A DNA stretch of 64,000 nucleotides from Streptomyces sp. GQFP (GCF_021545335.1 NZ_CP089312.1:5828001-5892000), one strand, 5' to 3'. Shown: positions 51,318 to 58,831, numbered from the stretch's first letter. A program made the numbers and translations. The notes: generated by a model from the sequence alone, not told the origin.

Positions 51318-51650
51318 TCACACCCTCCTGAACACTTGGAGGATGTACACGCACTCGTGGCGAACGATGGTCGGGTACAGGAACATTCCGCCTGGGACGT
51401 AGGCGGTCTGCACGCCCTCGCCTGCGCCCTGAATCCGGGTGCTGTCCAGGTGAAGTGCCTCGGCCCCCCGTGCGATGTCGTCGGCTCGCTTCTCGACCTG
51501 TGCGACGAACGCGGGAGGCGCGGGTGTGGGGCCGCCGGTGACATGCGTTTCGTCCGGGGGGTCACGCCAGGCGGGTTCGTCACGGTCGACGGTCTGCGCC
51601 GTGTACTCGGCGGCACGGAGCTGTGTGGCGGTGGCCGGGATCCTTGCGAT
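51318..51650 (-). CDS. hypothetical protein, possibly a remnant
   Basis: On the minus strand the residues YAIEIARIPATATQLRAAEY, DRDEPAWRDPPDETHVTGG and AYVPGGMFLYPTIVRHECVY look like true protein, with normal composition and GC-rich third positions. No convincing start codon or ribosome binding site is found at the 5' side, where the frame runs into the Phd gene region. It may be the 3' part of a truncated gene. No family is recognised. Confidence 0.35.
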   Translation of the reverse strand: MARIPATATQLRAAEYTAQTVDRDEPAWRDPPDETHVTGGPTPAPPAFVAQVEKRADDIARGAEALHLDSTRIQGAGEGVQTAYVPGGMFLYPTIVRHECVYILQVFRRV

Positions 51651-51669
51651 CTCGATCGCATACCAGGGT

Positions 51670-51685
51670 GTAGAACGCGTAGTAC
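51670..51685. promoter_or_regulatory. imperfect palindrome upstream of the Phd antitoxin
   Basis: GTAGAACGCGTAGTAC has 6 of 8 matching arm positions and lies 11 bp before the Phd ATG. Phd/YefM antitoxins bind short palindromes over their own promoters, so this is the likely operator of the toxin-antitoxin pair. The assignment is by position and symmetry only. Confidence 0.5.
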
Positions 51686-51695
51686 GCTTGTGTGC

Positions 51696-51980
51696 ATGGA
51701 TGGTCGCAGCGAAGTGCCGCTCCGAGAACTCAATCAGCAGACCTCGCGGGTCATGGCCCGCGTCGCGGCGGGCGAGACCGTCACCATCACCAAGGACGGC
51801 GTGCCGATAGGGGACATCGTTCCCCATGGCGTACGCGACGGGATTCGTACCGGGCGGCCGGTGTACGCCTTCCGGACCGACCCCATGGGCTTGCTGGACA
51901 TCCCTGATCTGGGGGGACCGGTACTGGGCGACGACGAGATCGGCGAGACTCTGCGGGGGATGGGTGCGGTTGATGGCTGA
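51696..51980 (+). CDS. Phd/YefM family antitoxin
   Basis: The 94-residue protein has the Phd N-terminal DNA-binding fold: VPLRELNQQTSRVMARVAAG then ETVTITKDGVPIGDIVPHG. The C-terminal tail (LLDIPDLGGPVLGDDEIGET) would wrap the toxin. It is followed by a PIN-domain toxin gene that overlaps it by 8 bp, the standard VapBC-like arrangement. It should repress its own promoter through the palindrome just upstream. Confidence 0.88.
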   Translation: MDGRSEVPLRELNQQTSRVMARVAAGETVTITKDGVPIGDIVPHGVRDGIRTGRPVYAFRTDPMGLLDIPDLGGPVLGDDEIGETLRGMGAVDG

Positions 51981-52440
51981 AGCATCCGAACCCGCGATTC
52001 CGGTCGCCATCGCCGACACGAACGCGCTGTACCGCCTGTTCACGCCGAAGGACCCGCGTCATGCCGCGCACCGGGCGGCTCTTGCCCGAGTGGGGCACCT
52101 CGTCGTCTCTCCCATGGTCCTCACCGAACTCGACTACCTGCTCACGGAGCGCGTAGGACCCCGGGCGTCCATGAACGCTCTCGATTTCGTCGCAGGCCAG
52201 GTGGAGGCCCGTCGATTCGGGATCCCTGACTCCGTGCCGCACCTACGTGGCGCGATGGCGGTGATGCGGGGCTATGAGGACGCCGGTGGCGGCAAGGGCG
52301 TGGGCCTCGCGGATGCCATGAACGTGGTGCTGGCCGCCGCGTTCCAGACCGCCGACGTTTTCACCACGGACCGCCACTTCCGCATGATGCGCCCGCTCAC
52401 GGGGGAGGCGGCGTTCCGGTTGCTGCCGGACGATCTCTGA
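51973..52440 (+). CDS. PIN-domain ribonuclease toxin (VapC type)
   Basis: The 155-residue PIN protein has the acidic active-site residues in order: Asp in VAIADTNALYRLF, Glu in VLTELDYLL, Asp in GVGLADAMNVVLAA and Asp in VFTTDRHFRMM. Such toxins cleave tRNA, rRNA or mRNA when free of antitoxin. ATG 51973 overlaps the Phd stop by 8 bp, coupling toxin to antitoxin synthesis. Length and ending (RLLPDDL) are normal, so the toxin appears intact. Confidence 0.92.
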   Translation: MAEASEPAIPVAIADTNALYRLFTPKDPRHAAHRAALARVGHLVVSPMVLTELDYLLTERVGPRASMNALDFVAGQVEARRFGIPDSVPHLRGAMAVMRGYEDAGGGKGVGLADAMNVVLAAAFQTADVFTTDRHFRMMRPLTGEAAFRLLPDDL

Positions 52441-52496
52441 GAGGCCCCGTTGCGGGGCGCTGCCCAGGCGTCGGCCCGGAATGGGGCGGTGAGCTG

Positions 52497-52748
52497 ATGG
52501 CCCGCCAGGCGGCGGCGACGCGGCGGATACCGGTCAGCGAGTACGTCGAGCAGCTCATCCCGAGTGGCAACGAGCCGGTGCGCGCCCGATTCATGGCCGC
52601 CGCGCAGGAAGCGCTCGGCGAGTACGGCGGTGAGTACGGCGGTGAGTACGGCGATCTTCTGGACGAGACCGAGGGGGCGCAAAGGGGCCCCAGGACAGCT
52701 GCCACGGTCCGTGACGTGGCCGAGTCGCTCACGTCCTGGGCTGGGTGA
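52497..52748 (+). CDS. truncated copy of the RHH-type protein with tandem insert
   Basis: MARQAAATRRIPVSEYVEQL is almost identical to residues 13-32 of the protein encoded at 51018, but the first beta-strand (MAKTQINIRLDG) has no counterpart. The upstream DNA in this frame reads as unrelated sequence. The middle carries EYGGEYGGEYGD from a 12-bp tandem repeat. Without its strand the protein cannot form a normal ribbon-helix-helix dimer, so it is probably a decaying duplicate. An 83-residue product could still be made from ATG 52497. Confidence 0.5.
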   Translation: MARQAAATRRIPVSEYVEQLIPSGNEPVRARFMAAAQEALGEYGGEYGGEYGDLLDETEGAQRGPRTAATVRDVAESLTSWAG

Positions 52749-52907
52749 CGGCGCACCGTGCGTGCCTGCCTCAGGCCGCTCGCAGTCGCGCTGAGGTTTT
52801 TGGCATGGCGCCGATGTCGCGCCGGGAAGCGGTCAGTATCTGTCCTAATTCCCTGCGACTGTCGTCCCGTGCCGAACAACGAGACCGACCAGAAGGATCC
52901 GATCACC

Positions 52908-53507
52908 GTGACCGCCACGTCTGCCACCGCCGCCGCCACGACCACGCCCCCCTCCGCCCTCGACAGCGAGCGCGTCGACCTGCTGGCCCAGCTCGCGACC
53001 GCCCGATCCACCCTCACCAACACGACGAACGGGCTCAGCGACGAGCAGGCCGGTGAGCGGCCGACGGTCAGCGCGCTGTGTCTGGGCGGTCTGGTCAAGC
53101 ACGTCGCGGCCATCGAGGAAGGCTGGCTGCGCTTCGTACTCGAAGGCCCCTCGGCGATGAGTTACGACCTGCCCGACGGTGTCACCTGGGCGGACATGGC
53201 GGCCGGTACCGCGCGCGAGTTCCCGCAGTGGGCGATCGACCACCAGAACAACTTCCGGATGCTGCCCGGCGAGACGCTGGCCGGGATTCGTGAGCGCTAC
53301 GAGCGGGTCGCCGCCCGGAGCGAGGAGATCGTGGCCGCCGTACCCGACCTGTCGGCGACGCATCCGCTGCCGGTGGCGCCCTGGCACGAGCCCGGGGCGG
53401 AATGGAGTGTGCGCCGGGTACTCGTGCACGTCATCGCCGAGACCGCCCAGCACGCCGGGCACGCGGACATCCTGCGGGAGACGCTCGACGGGCGGGTGGC
53501 CACCTGA
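52908..53507 (+). CDS. DinB family (mycothiol-dependent maleylpyruvate isomerase-like) protein
   Basis: The roughly 199-residue protein has the DinB four-helix bundle: LLAQLATARSTLTNTTNGLS, LGGLVKHVAAIEEGWLRFVL with one metal His, and VRRVLVHVIAETAQHAGHAD with the HxxxH pair. Family members are metal-dependent transferases or isomerases that use mycothiol or similar thiols in actinobacteria. GTG 52908 is preferred because AGAAGGA lies 10 bp upstream; GTG 52869 would add 13 residues. It stands alone, and the substrate is unknown. Confidence 0.82.
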   Translation: MTATSATAAATTTPPSALDSERVDLLAQLATARSTLTNTTNGLSDEQAGERPTVSALCLGGLVKHVAAIEEGWLRFVLEGPSAMSYDLPDGVTWADMAAGTAREFPQWAIDHQNNFRMLPGETLAGIRERYERVAARSEEIVAAVPDLSATHPLPVAPWHEPGAEWSVRRVLVHVIAETAQHAGHADILRETLDGRVAT

Positions 53508-53659
53508 CGGGGAGGCGGGGGGCGCGGGGGGCGTACAGGAGCGGAAGCCGTCGCGCCGGTCCCCGGCGCTGCTGAGGCCCACGCCAAGGAGGGGCCGGCT
53601 CGTTGGAGTCGGCCCCTCCTCGCGGGTCCCAGGGTGTGACGGAATATCGCCGGGCTGGG

Positions 53660-53974
53660 TCAGATCCTGCCGCAGCCGCTGAGGCCCCAGTGCTTCATGA
53701 CTTCTCGGGTCTGAGGGCCGTAGTAGCCGTCGGCGTGGGCCTCCCCGAGGTAGGCCGCCTGGATGGATCTGACGGCGAGGAAGGTCTTTTCGCCGTAGTA
53801 GCCGTCGACGGCAAGGTCGAAGTTGTGGCAGTTGTTCAGGCTGGTCTGGAGGACCTCCACGGCCTCGTTGGAGTTGCTGGTGTTGAGGACGAGGTTGCAG
53901 GTCAGGCTGGGAGTCGGCTGCCCGTAGGCGGGAACCTTGTGCCCGCTGACGTTCTTGTACGTGTTGCAGGTATC
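53660..53974 (-). pseudogene. 5'-truncated peptidoglycan-binding protein gene
   Basis: A coherent 104-residue C-terminal portion is present: DTCNTYKNVSGHKVPAYG, then VLQTSLNNCHNFDLAVDGYY and a second unit AYLGEAHADGYYGPQTREVM. Together they form a PG_binding_1-type cell-wall domain. No start codon or signal peptide precedes it in this frame: the upstream codons run through the terminator of the next gene. The gene has probably lost its 5' end by deletion or frameshift. An intact relative lies directly upstream at 54063. Confidence 0.6.
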
Positions 53975-54017
53975 ACTTTCCGTGCGTGATGGTGAGTGGA
54001 GTCGAGCCGCGGCACGC

Positions 54018-54051
54018 GGCCCGTCCTCCTCCAGGCGGGGGAGGACGGGCC
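54018..54051 (-). terminator. hairpin terminator of the secreted peptidoglycan-binding gene
   Basis: GGCCCGTCCTCC (54018-54029) pairs perfectly with GGAGGACGGGCC (54040-54051) around a 10-base loop, starting 11 bp after the stop codon at 54063. It has no T-run. It lies between the intact and the truncated peptidoglycan-binding genes. Confidence 0.8.
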
Positions 54052-54062
54052 GGGGCGTTCGC

Positions 54063-54530
54063 TCAGGCGCAGAAGTTCGGGCCGTTGAAGTCCCAGAACG
54101 CGCCCTTGGTCGCCGGTCCGGCCACCCCGTCGACGGCAAGGTTGTAGTTGCCGCCGTTGTAGTCGCCGATCCAGTTCAGGAATTGCTGCAGGCCCGTGAT
54201 CGTGTTGGGTCCGACGATTCCGTCGATGGAATCGTCGTAATAGCCGAGGGCCCTGAACAGTCGCTGCGCCGCCTTCCAGCTGTCCGTGCCCAGCTGTCCG
54301 TCGATCGTGCCGGGCTTGTAACCCAGGTTGCGCAGGTAGCACTGCCAGTGCTTGGCTCGGGCGGTGTTCAGCCCCAGGTTGACCACCGCGAGCGTGCCGA
54401 CCTCACCGCTCGCCGCCTGCTGCTGGGCCGACGCGGGAGCCGCCATGGCCGTGCCCGCGGTGGCCAGGCCGCCGGCGGCGATCCCGATCGCGGCGGTGGC
54501 ACTGACGAGTGCCTTCGTGAGAGCTCGCAT
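54063..54530 (-). CDS. secreted peptidoglycan-binding protein
   Basis: The 155-residue protein has a signal peptide (ALVSATAAIGIAAGGLATAG then TAMAAPASA). Two PG_binding_1-like repeats follow: KPGTIDGQLGTDSWKAAQRL and SIDGIVGPNTITGLQQFLNW, and a third partial unit (NLAVDGVAGPATKGAFWDFN). It would bind the cell wall outside the membrane and has no catalytic domain. It ends with a perfect hairpin terminator. The neighbouring XRE membrane protein also carries a peptidoglycan-binding domain, so the region is enriched in cell-wall ligands. Confidence 0.85.
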   Translation of the reverse strand: MRALTKALVSATAAIGIAAGGLATAGTAMAAPASAQQQAASGEVGTLAVVNLGLNTARAKHWQCYLRNLGYKPGTIDGQLGTDSWKAAQRLFRALGYYDDSIDGIVGPNTITGLQQFLNWIGDYNGGNYNLAVDGVAGPATKGAFWDFNGPNFCA

Positions 54531-54843
54531 GTTGTTCCCCTCGATTGACGTGCGGTTGAAGAAGCCGACCGCAGCGGCCGGCTCCGCAACGAGACTGCGG
54601 GTTCGGCGAGATGTTCGGCCACAGGTGACGCGGAAGTGGCCTCGTCCCGAGACGTCCCGCGCGCTGACCTGCTGAGATGCCGTCCGCCGAGTCCCTGCGG
54701 CGGGACTGCGACGAGAGGGGGGATGAGCTGATTCCGCGCCAGGGCGGGGTTGCGGCAGGGCGGGGCCCCCGTGACGGCTGGTGCAGAATGAGACCGGGTC
54801 ACGGGGGCCGGGACCGAGGCCCCCAACGCGAGTGGGGGAAAGC
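54531..54843. other. 313-bp divergent intergenic region, no gene seen
   Basis: This gap lies between the secreted peptidoglycan-binding gene and the XRE membrane gene and must hold two divergent promoters. Nothing coding is convincing. A GGGGGCCGGGAC-type purine-rich run close to 54830 precedes the GTG at 54844 and includes its GGGGGA ribosome binding site. No strong palindrome was recognised. Confidence 0.5.
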
Positions 54844-55641
54844 GTGTCGCGCTGGAAGCAACTGCCCGCCGAACTGCATCCACACGTCCACCAGTTGATC
54901 GTGCGACTGCGCGGACTGAAGGACCGCAGCGAACTGAGTACGCGTCAACTGACCGCGAGGACCGGGTACAGCGCGAAGTCGTGGCAGCGGTATCTGAACG
55001 GCAGGTCTCTGCCGCCCCGGGAGGCCGTCGAGGCGATGGCCCGCATCGGCGGTGGCGATCCGGCCCGGCTGCTGCTGATGCACGAGATCGCCGCCCAACG
55101 CTGGGCGGAGGGACCGATGGTCACCACCGACGCGCCCGAGGACCTCGCCGCGACACCTGCACACACCCCCACGGAGCAGCAGCCGTACCGGCGTCAGCTG
55201 CGCGTCGCGGTCACGGCGGGAGCCGTGGTCTCGGTGCTGTCCGTGACCGCGGCACTCGTGCTGGCCGTGCAGCTCACCGAGGCCCGTGCCCAGCTCGCGC
55301 GCGACCGCAGCGATGCTCTCCCGTCGGCCCCGGCCACTGTGTCGGCGTCCCTGGTGCCGGTCATCTACACCTGCCGGCTGGAGCAGCGTGACGGCCGCTG
55401 GTACGCGGGCCTGAGCCGGACCACGGAGATACCCCTGTCCAACACCCACGTGGGGCTCGAAGTGGCCGAGGCGCAGTGCCTGTTGGACCGGGCGGGCACC
55501 GCGCCGGGGGAGATCGACGGCGTCTTCGGCCCGAAGACGCGGCGAGCGGTCGAGCGCATGCAGAAGAAGAGCGGGCTGGTCGTGGACGGGGTCATCGGCA
55601 CGCGCACCTGGCACGCCCTGCGGAAGGCGGCGGCCAAGTGA
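54844..55641 (+). CDS. membrane-anchored XRE-type protein with peptidoglycan-binding domain
   Basis: The 265-residue protein has an N-terminal XRE-like helix-turn-helix (LSTRQLTARTGYSAKSWQRY, LNGRSLPPREAVEAMARIGG). A single transmembrane segment follows near residue 125-145 (VAVTAGAVVSVLSVTAALVL). The extracytoplasmic part ends in a PG_binding_1 domain (CLLDRAGTAPGEIDGVFGPK, QKKSGLVVDGVIGTRTWHAL). The layout joins cytoplasmic DNA- or protein-binding to the cell wall in one chain. GTG 54844 has GGGGGA before it. Its stop overlaps the next gene, a related XRE membrane protein. Confidence 0.82.
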   Translation: MSRWKQLPAELHPHVHQLIVRLRGLKDRSELSTRQLTARTGYSAKSWQRYLNGRSLPPREAVEAMARIGGGDPARLLLMHEIAAQRWAEGPMVTTDAPEDLAATPAHTPTEQQPYRRQLRVAVTAGAVVSVLSVTAALVLAVQLTEARAQLARDRSDALPSAPATVSASLVPVIYTCRLEQRDGRWYAGLSRTTEIPLSNTHVGLEVAEAQCLLDRAGTAPGEIDGVFGPKTRRAVERMQKKSGLVVDGVIGTRTWHALRKAAAK

Positions 55642-56459
55642 CCGCGGATCACACTCGGCTGGTCGCGGCGCTGCGGGAGCTGCGGGCCGGTGCGGGGCTG
55701 AGCCTGGCGGCGCTGGCGGAGCGGACGGCGTACAGCAAGTCCTCGTGGGAGCGTTACCTCAACGGCAAGAGCCTGCCTCCTCGCCAGGCCGTACGGGAAC
55801 TGTGCCGGCTCGCGAACGAACCGGACGGGCGGCTGCTGGCCCTGTGGGAGATCGCCGAGTCGCACTGGAGCGGACGCGCGGAGGCCCCCGCACTCGCCCC
55901 TCCCACGGACGAGTCGCCGCCGCCCGCCGGGACCGGGCGGCGGCGACTCGTCGGGAGCAGGCTCCTGGTGCTGCTGGCGTCGGCGTACACCGTGATCGTC
56001 GGTGGTGTCGCGGTCCTGCTGTTCCTCCTGCTGCCGGACTCGGAGGCTCAGGAGGCCGAGTCGCCACCGGACTCCGTCCCGTTCTCCTTCGCTCCCCAAT
56101 GCCACGGAGCCGCCTGCGAGGGCCGGGACCCGATGCTCCTGATCTGCGGTATCGGCCCCGACACCCTCGCCTCGCACCGCACGGCCACGGGCGCCTACAT
56201 CGAGGTGCGCCACAGCAAGAAGTGCGGTGCGAGCTGGGCCCGGACCTGGGGGACCGAGATCGGCGACCGGGTCGACGTCACGGCAGGCGGCCCGACCTAC
56301 GGCGCGCGCATCAGGAACAAGGACGACGCGGCAACCTTCGTCTACACCAAGATGGCCGAAGTCCGTCCCGGCAGCACCGTCCGGGCCTGCTTCCGGCCGG
56401 CATCGGCCGACGGCGAACGGGAGTGCGTCGAGGCCCGCGTCAGCCCTTCACCCCGGTGA
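55638..56459 (+). CDS. membrane-anchored XRE-type protein with DUF2690 domain
   Basis: The 273-residue protein repeats the layout of its neighbour. It has an XRE-like HTH (LSLAALAERTAYSKSSWERY, LNGKSLPPRQAVRELCRLAN), a Pro-rich linker and a transmembrane segment (LLVLLASAYTVIVGGVAVLL). The extracytoplasmic DUF2690 domain has paired Cys (CHGAACEGRDPMLLICG, HSKKCGASWARTW). GTG 55638 overlaps the previous stop as GTGA, so the two are made together. The DUF2690 function is unknown. The last 20 bp overlap the convergent DUF397 gene. Confidence 0.82.
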   Translation: MTADHTRLVAALRELRAGAGLSLAALAERTAYSKSSWERYLNGKSLPPRQAVRELCRLANEPDGRLLALWEIAESHWSGRAEAPALAPPTDESPPPAGTGRRRLVGSRLLVLLASAYTVIVGGVAVLLFLLLPDSEAQEAESPPDSVPFSFAPQCHGAACEGRDPMLLICGIGPDTLASHRTATGAYIEVRHSKKCGASWARTWGTEIGDRVDVTAGGPTYGARIRNKDDAATFVYTKMAEVRPGSTVRACFRPASADGERECVEARVSPSPR

Positions 56460-56646
56460 GGAACGCTGCCCAGGCCCCGGCCCGGAAGAGGAGTACGGGG
56501 CCGTTGTGCGGGGCGGCGGTCTTGGAGTCGCGTACGGGGACGACGCCGGGGGCGGAGGACACCTCGACGCAGTCTCCGCCGCTTCCGTTGCTGTAGCTGC
56601 TCTTGCGCCACTCTGCGGTGCTCAAGTCACTCTTTCCGCTTGCCAT
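56440..56646 (-). CDS. DUF397 domain protein
   Basis: The 68-residue protein has the DUF397 hallmarks: AEWRKSSYSNGSGGDCVEVS, then VVPVRDSKTAAPHNGPVLLF and a final hydrophobic segment. These small proteins are almost always encoded after a Scr1-type XRE regulator in Streptomyces, as here, where its start overlaps that gene's stop by 20 bp. Related pairs affect sporulation or antibiotic production; the BldB-type connection is family knowledge only. Confidence 0.92.
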   Translation of the reverse strand: MASGKSDLSTAEWRKSSYSNGSGGDCVEVSSAPGVVPVRDSKTAAPHNGPVLLFRAGAWAAFLTGVKG

Positions 56647-57478
56647 TTCGGTAGTCCTCTGCCGCTTGCTCGACCATGGCCAGGGACGTCTCTGGTGGAA
56701 GTGCCGTCGCCCTGAGCAGATCGTACGACCTGCGGTAGTTCTTCACGAGAGCTGGATAGTCGATGAGTTGGCCGCTGTGGAGACCTTCCGTGTAGATCAA
56801 GGGCGGCGCGTCCGGGAAGGTCATGGCCTTGATCATGCCCATCATGAGCGGGTGGGCGGTGGTGGTTTCCGGGAGGAGTTGCAGAACGCCCTGCGTGGAG
56901 CGGATCACCTGCGCGATGTGCTCCAGTTGTTCCGCCATCGCCTCCGGCGGTAGAAGCGGTTTGCTGATCAGCGACTGGTGCAGGATCGCCCAGAACGCCG
57001 GGCGCACCTCGCGCTCCCAGATGTCTGCGCGCTCCAGGCGGGCCCGTACCTGGCTCTCGACGGTGTCGGGCGGCAACCAGGGCAACGACGTGTGGATGAC
57101 TGCCTCTGCGTACGGCCGTGTCTGGAGCAGTCCGGGGATGAGCGCGGGCGCCCACTCCTCGATCGACTCCGCACTCTTCTCCATCTCGACGACATCCGCG
57201 AAGTACTCCGCATGCCCCGACCGCTTCGCCCTGCTCACGTCTTCACAGCGCCGCATGAAAAAGCCGTCCGTGCCGAGCTTCGCGTCGACATGGCGGGCCA
57301 GATCCTCCGGCATCCTGCGTTCGCCGCGCTCGATCTGGCTCAGTAGGGAGATGCCGCGCCAGCTTCCCTCGGCCAGTTGTTCCAGTGTCAGGCCCGCCTG
57401 TTCCCTCAGGTAGCGCAACTCGGCGCCGTAGAAGGACGGGACGTTCGCGGACGCGTCGGGGTCCTTACGGGAGGGCAC
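56627..57478 (-). CDS. Scr1-type XRE regulator with DUF5753 domain
   Basis: The 283-residue protein has an N-terminal XRE helix-turn-helix (LREQAGLTLEQLAEGSWRGI, SLLSQIERGERRMPEDLARH). The DUF5753 region follows (YFADVVEMEKSAESIEEWAP, PGLLQTRPYAEAVIHTSLPW, ISKPLLPPEAMAEQLEHIAQ) and ends with the usual DYPALVKNYRRSYDLLRATA. Such proteins act as partners of DUF397 proteins and as transcriptional regulators in development. Length is typical. It is divergent from the small gene at 57610. Confidence 0.92.
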   Translation of the reverse strand: MPSRKDPDASANVPSFYGAELRYLREQAGLTLEQLAEGSWRGISLLSQIERGERRMPEDLARHVDAKLGTDGFFMRRCEDVSRAKRSGHAEYFADVVEMEKSAESIEEWAPALIPGLLQTRPYAEAVIHTSLPWLPPDTVESQVRARLERADIWEREVRPAFWAILHQSLISKPLLPPEAMAEQLEHIAQVIRSTQGVLQLLPETTTAHPLMMGMIKAMTFPDAPPLIYTEGLHSGQLIDYPALVKNYRRSYDLLRATALPPETSLAMVEQAAEDYRNGKRKE

Positions 57479-57609
57479 AACTCACCACCGCCTCTTTCCA
57501 GTTGCGCTGCGCAATCCGAAGCCCTTCCACGGTACGCACCGTCACGTCACTCTGTGAGGGAATCGTCACAGAACGCGCATGAGTGCCTGCTGAACAGGAA
57601 GGTCCCTCC

Positions 57610-57837
57610 ATGGAGCCCACGCAGTCCGAACCCACCGTCTACGACGTCACCGTTTGCGTCGAGGAACTCCGCGAGGCCCTCCGCGAGCACGGGATCACCC
57701 TGCCGTCCCTGAGGATCGATCTGGTGAGTTTCGCGGGGAGTTACCGGACGCCGAGGGGGCTGGTCGCGCTGGGCGGCTGCAACGTGGACACCGCGCGGAA
57801 GCTGGCCGCCGTGCTGCGGAACGCGGCCGGGCAGTGA
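57610..57837 (+). CDS. small conserved hypothetical protein
   Basis: The 75-residue acidic protein contains VYDVTVCVEELREALREHGI followed by SLRIDLVSFAGSYRTPRGLV. ATG 57610 is chosen because AAGG lies 8 bp before it; the longer frame from 57583 adds nothing conserved. Its stop overlaps the ATPase gene start by 4 bp, so the two are coupled. Small proteins of this type often precede anti-sigma-like ATPases near Scr1 clusters in Streptomyces. No function is assigned. Confidence 0.7.
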   Translation: MEPTQSEPTVYDVTVCVEELREALREHGITLPSLRIDLVSFAGSYRTPRGLVALGGCNVDTARKLAAVLRNAAGQ

Positions 57838-58745
57838 ACGCGGCGACGCACTTCGGTGCCGAACTGCTGGCCGTCGCCAAGGCCGTGCCCGAGCTTCGGG
57901 GCGCGGTGCGGGAGTGGTTCGGGGACGAAGCTTGCGAACAGGTGTGCGGAGACGTTCAGTTGTGCGTCACCGAGCTGGTCGGAAACGTCATCCGGCACAT
58001 GGGGGAGGGGACGCCCGTTTCCGTGCGGGTGGGCTGTGTGGACGGCGCTCGTATTCGGGTGGAGGTGGGTGATCCCGACCCGCGAGCCCTTCCGGTGCTG
58101 CTCAGCGCGACAGGAGCCGACGAGTCGGGGCGCGGGCTGGCGTTGCTCGGGGCGTTGGCGGTGCGGTGGGGCGTGGAGGTGGACGCCGTGGGCAAGACTG
58201 TGTGGTGTGAGCTGGCCGGCGCCGGTGTTCCGCAGGCCATGGAGCGCCGACGGGAACAGGAGCGGCTGGGGGAGCTGGTGGCGTGGATGGAGGAGAAGGG
58301 CGGTCCGGTCACTGAGGAGGAGTTGGCCGCGGCAGAGAGGGAACGGCGGGAAGCCGGCCGTGTCTTCGCCGAGCGCGGGGCCGGGAACCGCGCACCGGGC
58401 CTTCGTACCGCCGGACAGGTGACCGCCCCGCAAACACCACGACCGCGACGGCTCCCCCTCCGCGCCGCCGCGGTCGTTCCCCGTGCAGGTGTACGTCTGT
58501 TGGAGCCCGGAGCCGGTGGCTCAGGCCGTCTCGTCCGTCGCGTGGACGTCGTCCGTCGTGGCCGTGGCCGGTTCCGTCGTGGCGTGGACGTCGCCCAGGA
58601 TCGTCGCCGTGGCCTTCGTCTCCTTGGCCGGTTCGGTCGTCGCGTGTACGTCGCCCAGCGTCGTCACGGTCGCCGGCTCCGTCGTCGCGTGGACGTCGTC
58701 CGTCGTGTTCTCGTCGCTCATCTTGCTGTCTCCCCTGAATGGTGA
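57834..58745 (+). CDS. anti-sigma-type HATPase_c protein with anomalous C-terminus
   Basis: The first 150 residues form a histidine-kinase-like ATPase of the anti-sigma type. The N-box reads VTELVGNVIRHMGEGTPVSV and the G-boxes ARIRVEVGDPDPRALPVLLS and ESGRGLALLGALAVRWGVE. A coiled segment follows (EEELAAAERERREAGRVFAE). After about residue 215 the frame stays open for 90 more codons of Arg/Val-rich sequence lying antisense to the afsS-like gene. The natural C-terminus is therefore doubtful, and a frameshift near 58420 could have removed a stop. GTG 57834 overlaps the previous gene by 4 bp. Confidence 0.72.
   Translation: MNAATHFGAELLAVAKAVPELRGAVREWFGDEACEQVCGDVQLCVTELVGNVIRHMGEGTPVSVRVGCVDGARIRVEVGDPDPRALPVLLSATGADESGRGLALLGALAVRWGVEVDAVGKTVWCELAGAGVPQAMERRREQERLGELVAWMEEKGGPVTEEELAAAERERREAGRVFAERGAGNRAPGLRTAGQVTAPQTPRPRRLPLRAAAVVPRAGVRLLEPGAGGSGRLVRRVDVVRRGRGRFRRGVDVAQDRRRGLRLLGRFGRRVYVAQRRHGRRLRRRVDVVRRVLVAHLAVSPEW
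58521..58721 (-). CDS. afsS: AfsS-like small repeat protein
   Basis: The 66-residue hydrophilic protein consists of four near repeats: DVHATTEPA at residues 9-17, 24-32 and 44-52, and DVHATDETA at 58-66, joined by Thr/Ala-rich spacers. A small repeat protein encoded directly downstream of afsR on the same strand matches the known layout of afsS (afsR2), the AfsR target that raises antibiotic production. GGGGAG stands about 9 bp before the ATG. SARP-type direct repeats lie about 170 bp upstream. Orthology rests on position, size and repeat structure, not on an alignment. Confidence 0.8.
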   Translation of the reverse strand: MSDENTTDDVHATTEPATVTTLGDVHATTEPAKETKATATILGDVHATTEPATATTDDVHATDETA

Positions 58746-58802
58746 CCGGTGGACTGGACGGGCCCGCCCCTCGATTCCCCCGTGGATCGTGGGACGGGCC
58801 CA

Positions 58803-58831
58803 GGGCCGGTTCACCTTAAGAGGTCCGGCCC
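58803..58831 (-). other. hairpin in the afsS-like leader
   Basis: GGGCCGG (58803-58809) pairs with CCGGCCC (58825-58831) around a 15-base loop. It falls between the SARP box and the afsS-like start, so it would lie in the 5' untranslated RNA or the promoter-proximal region. It might be a remnant terminator of the upstream afsR-like transcript. Confidence 0.4.
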
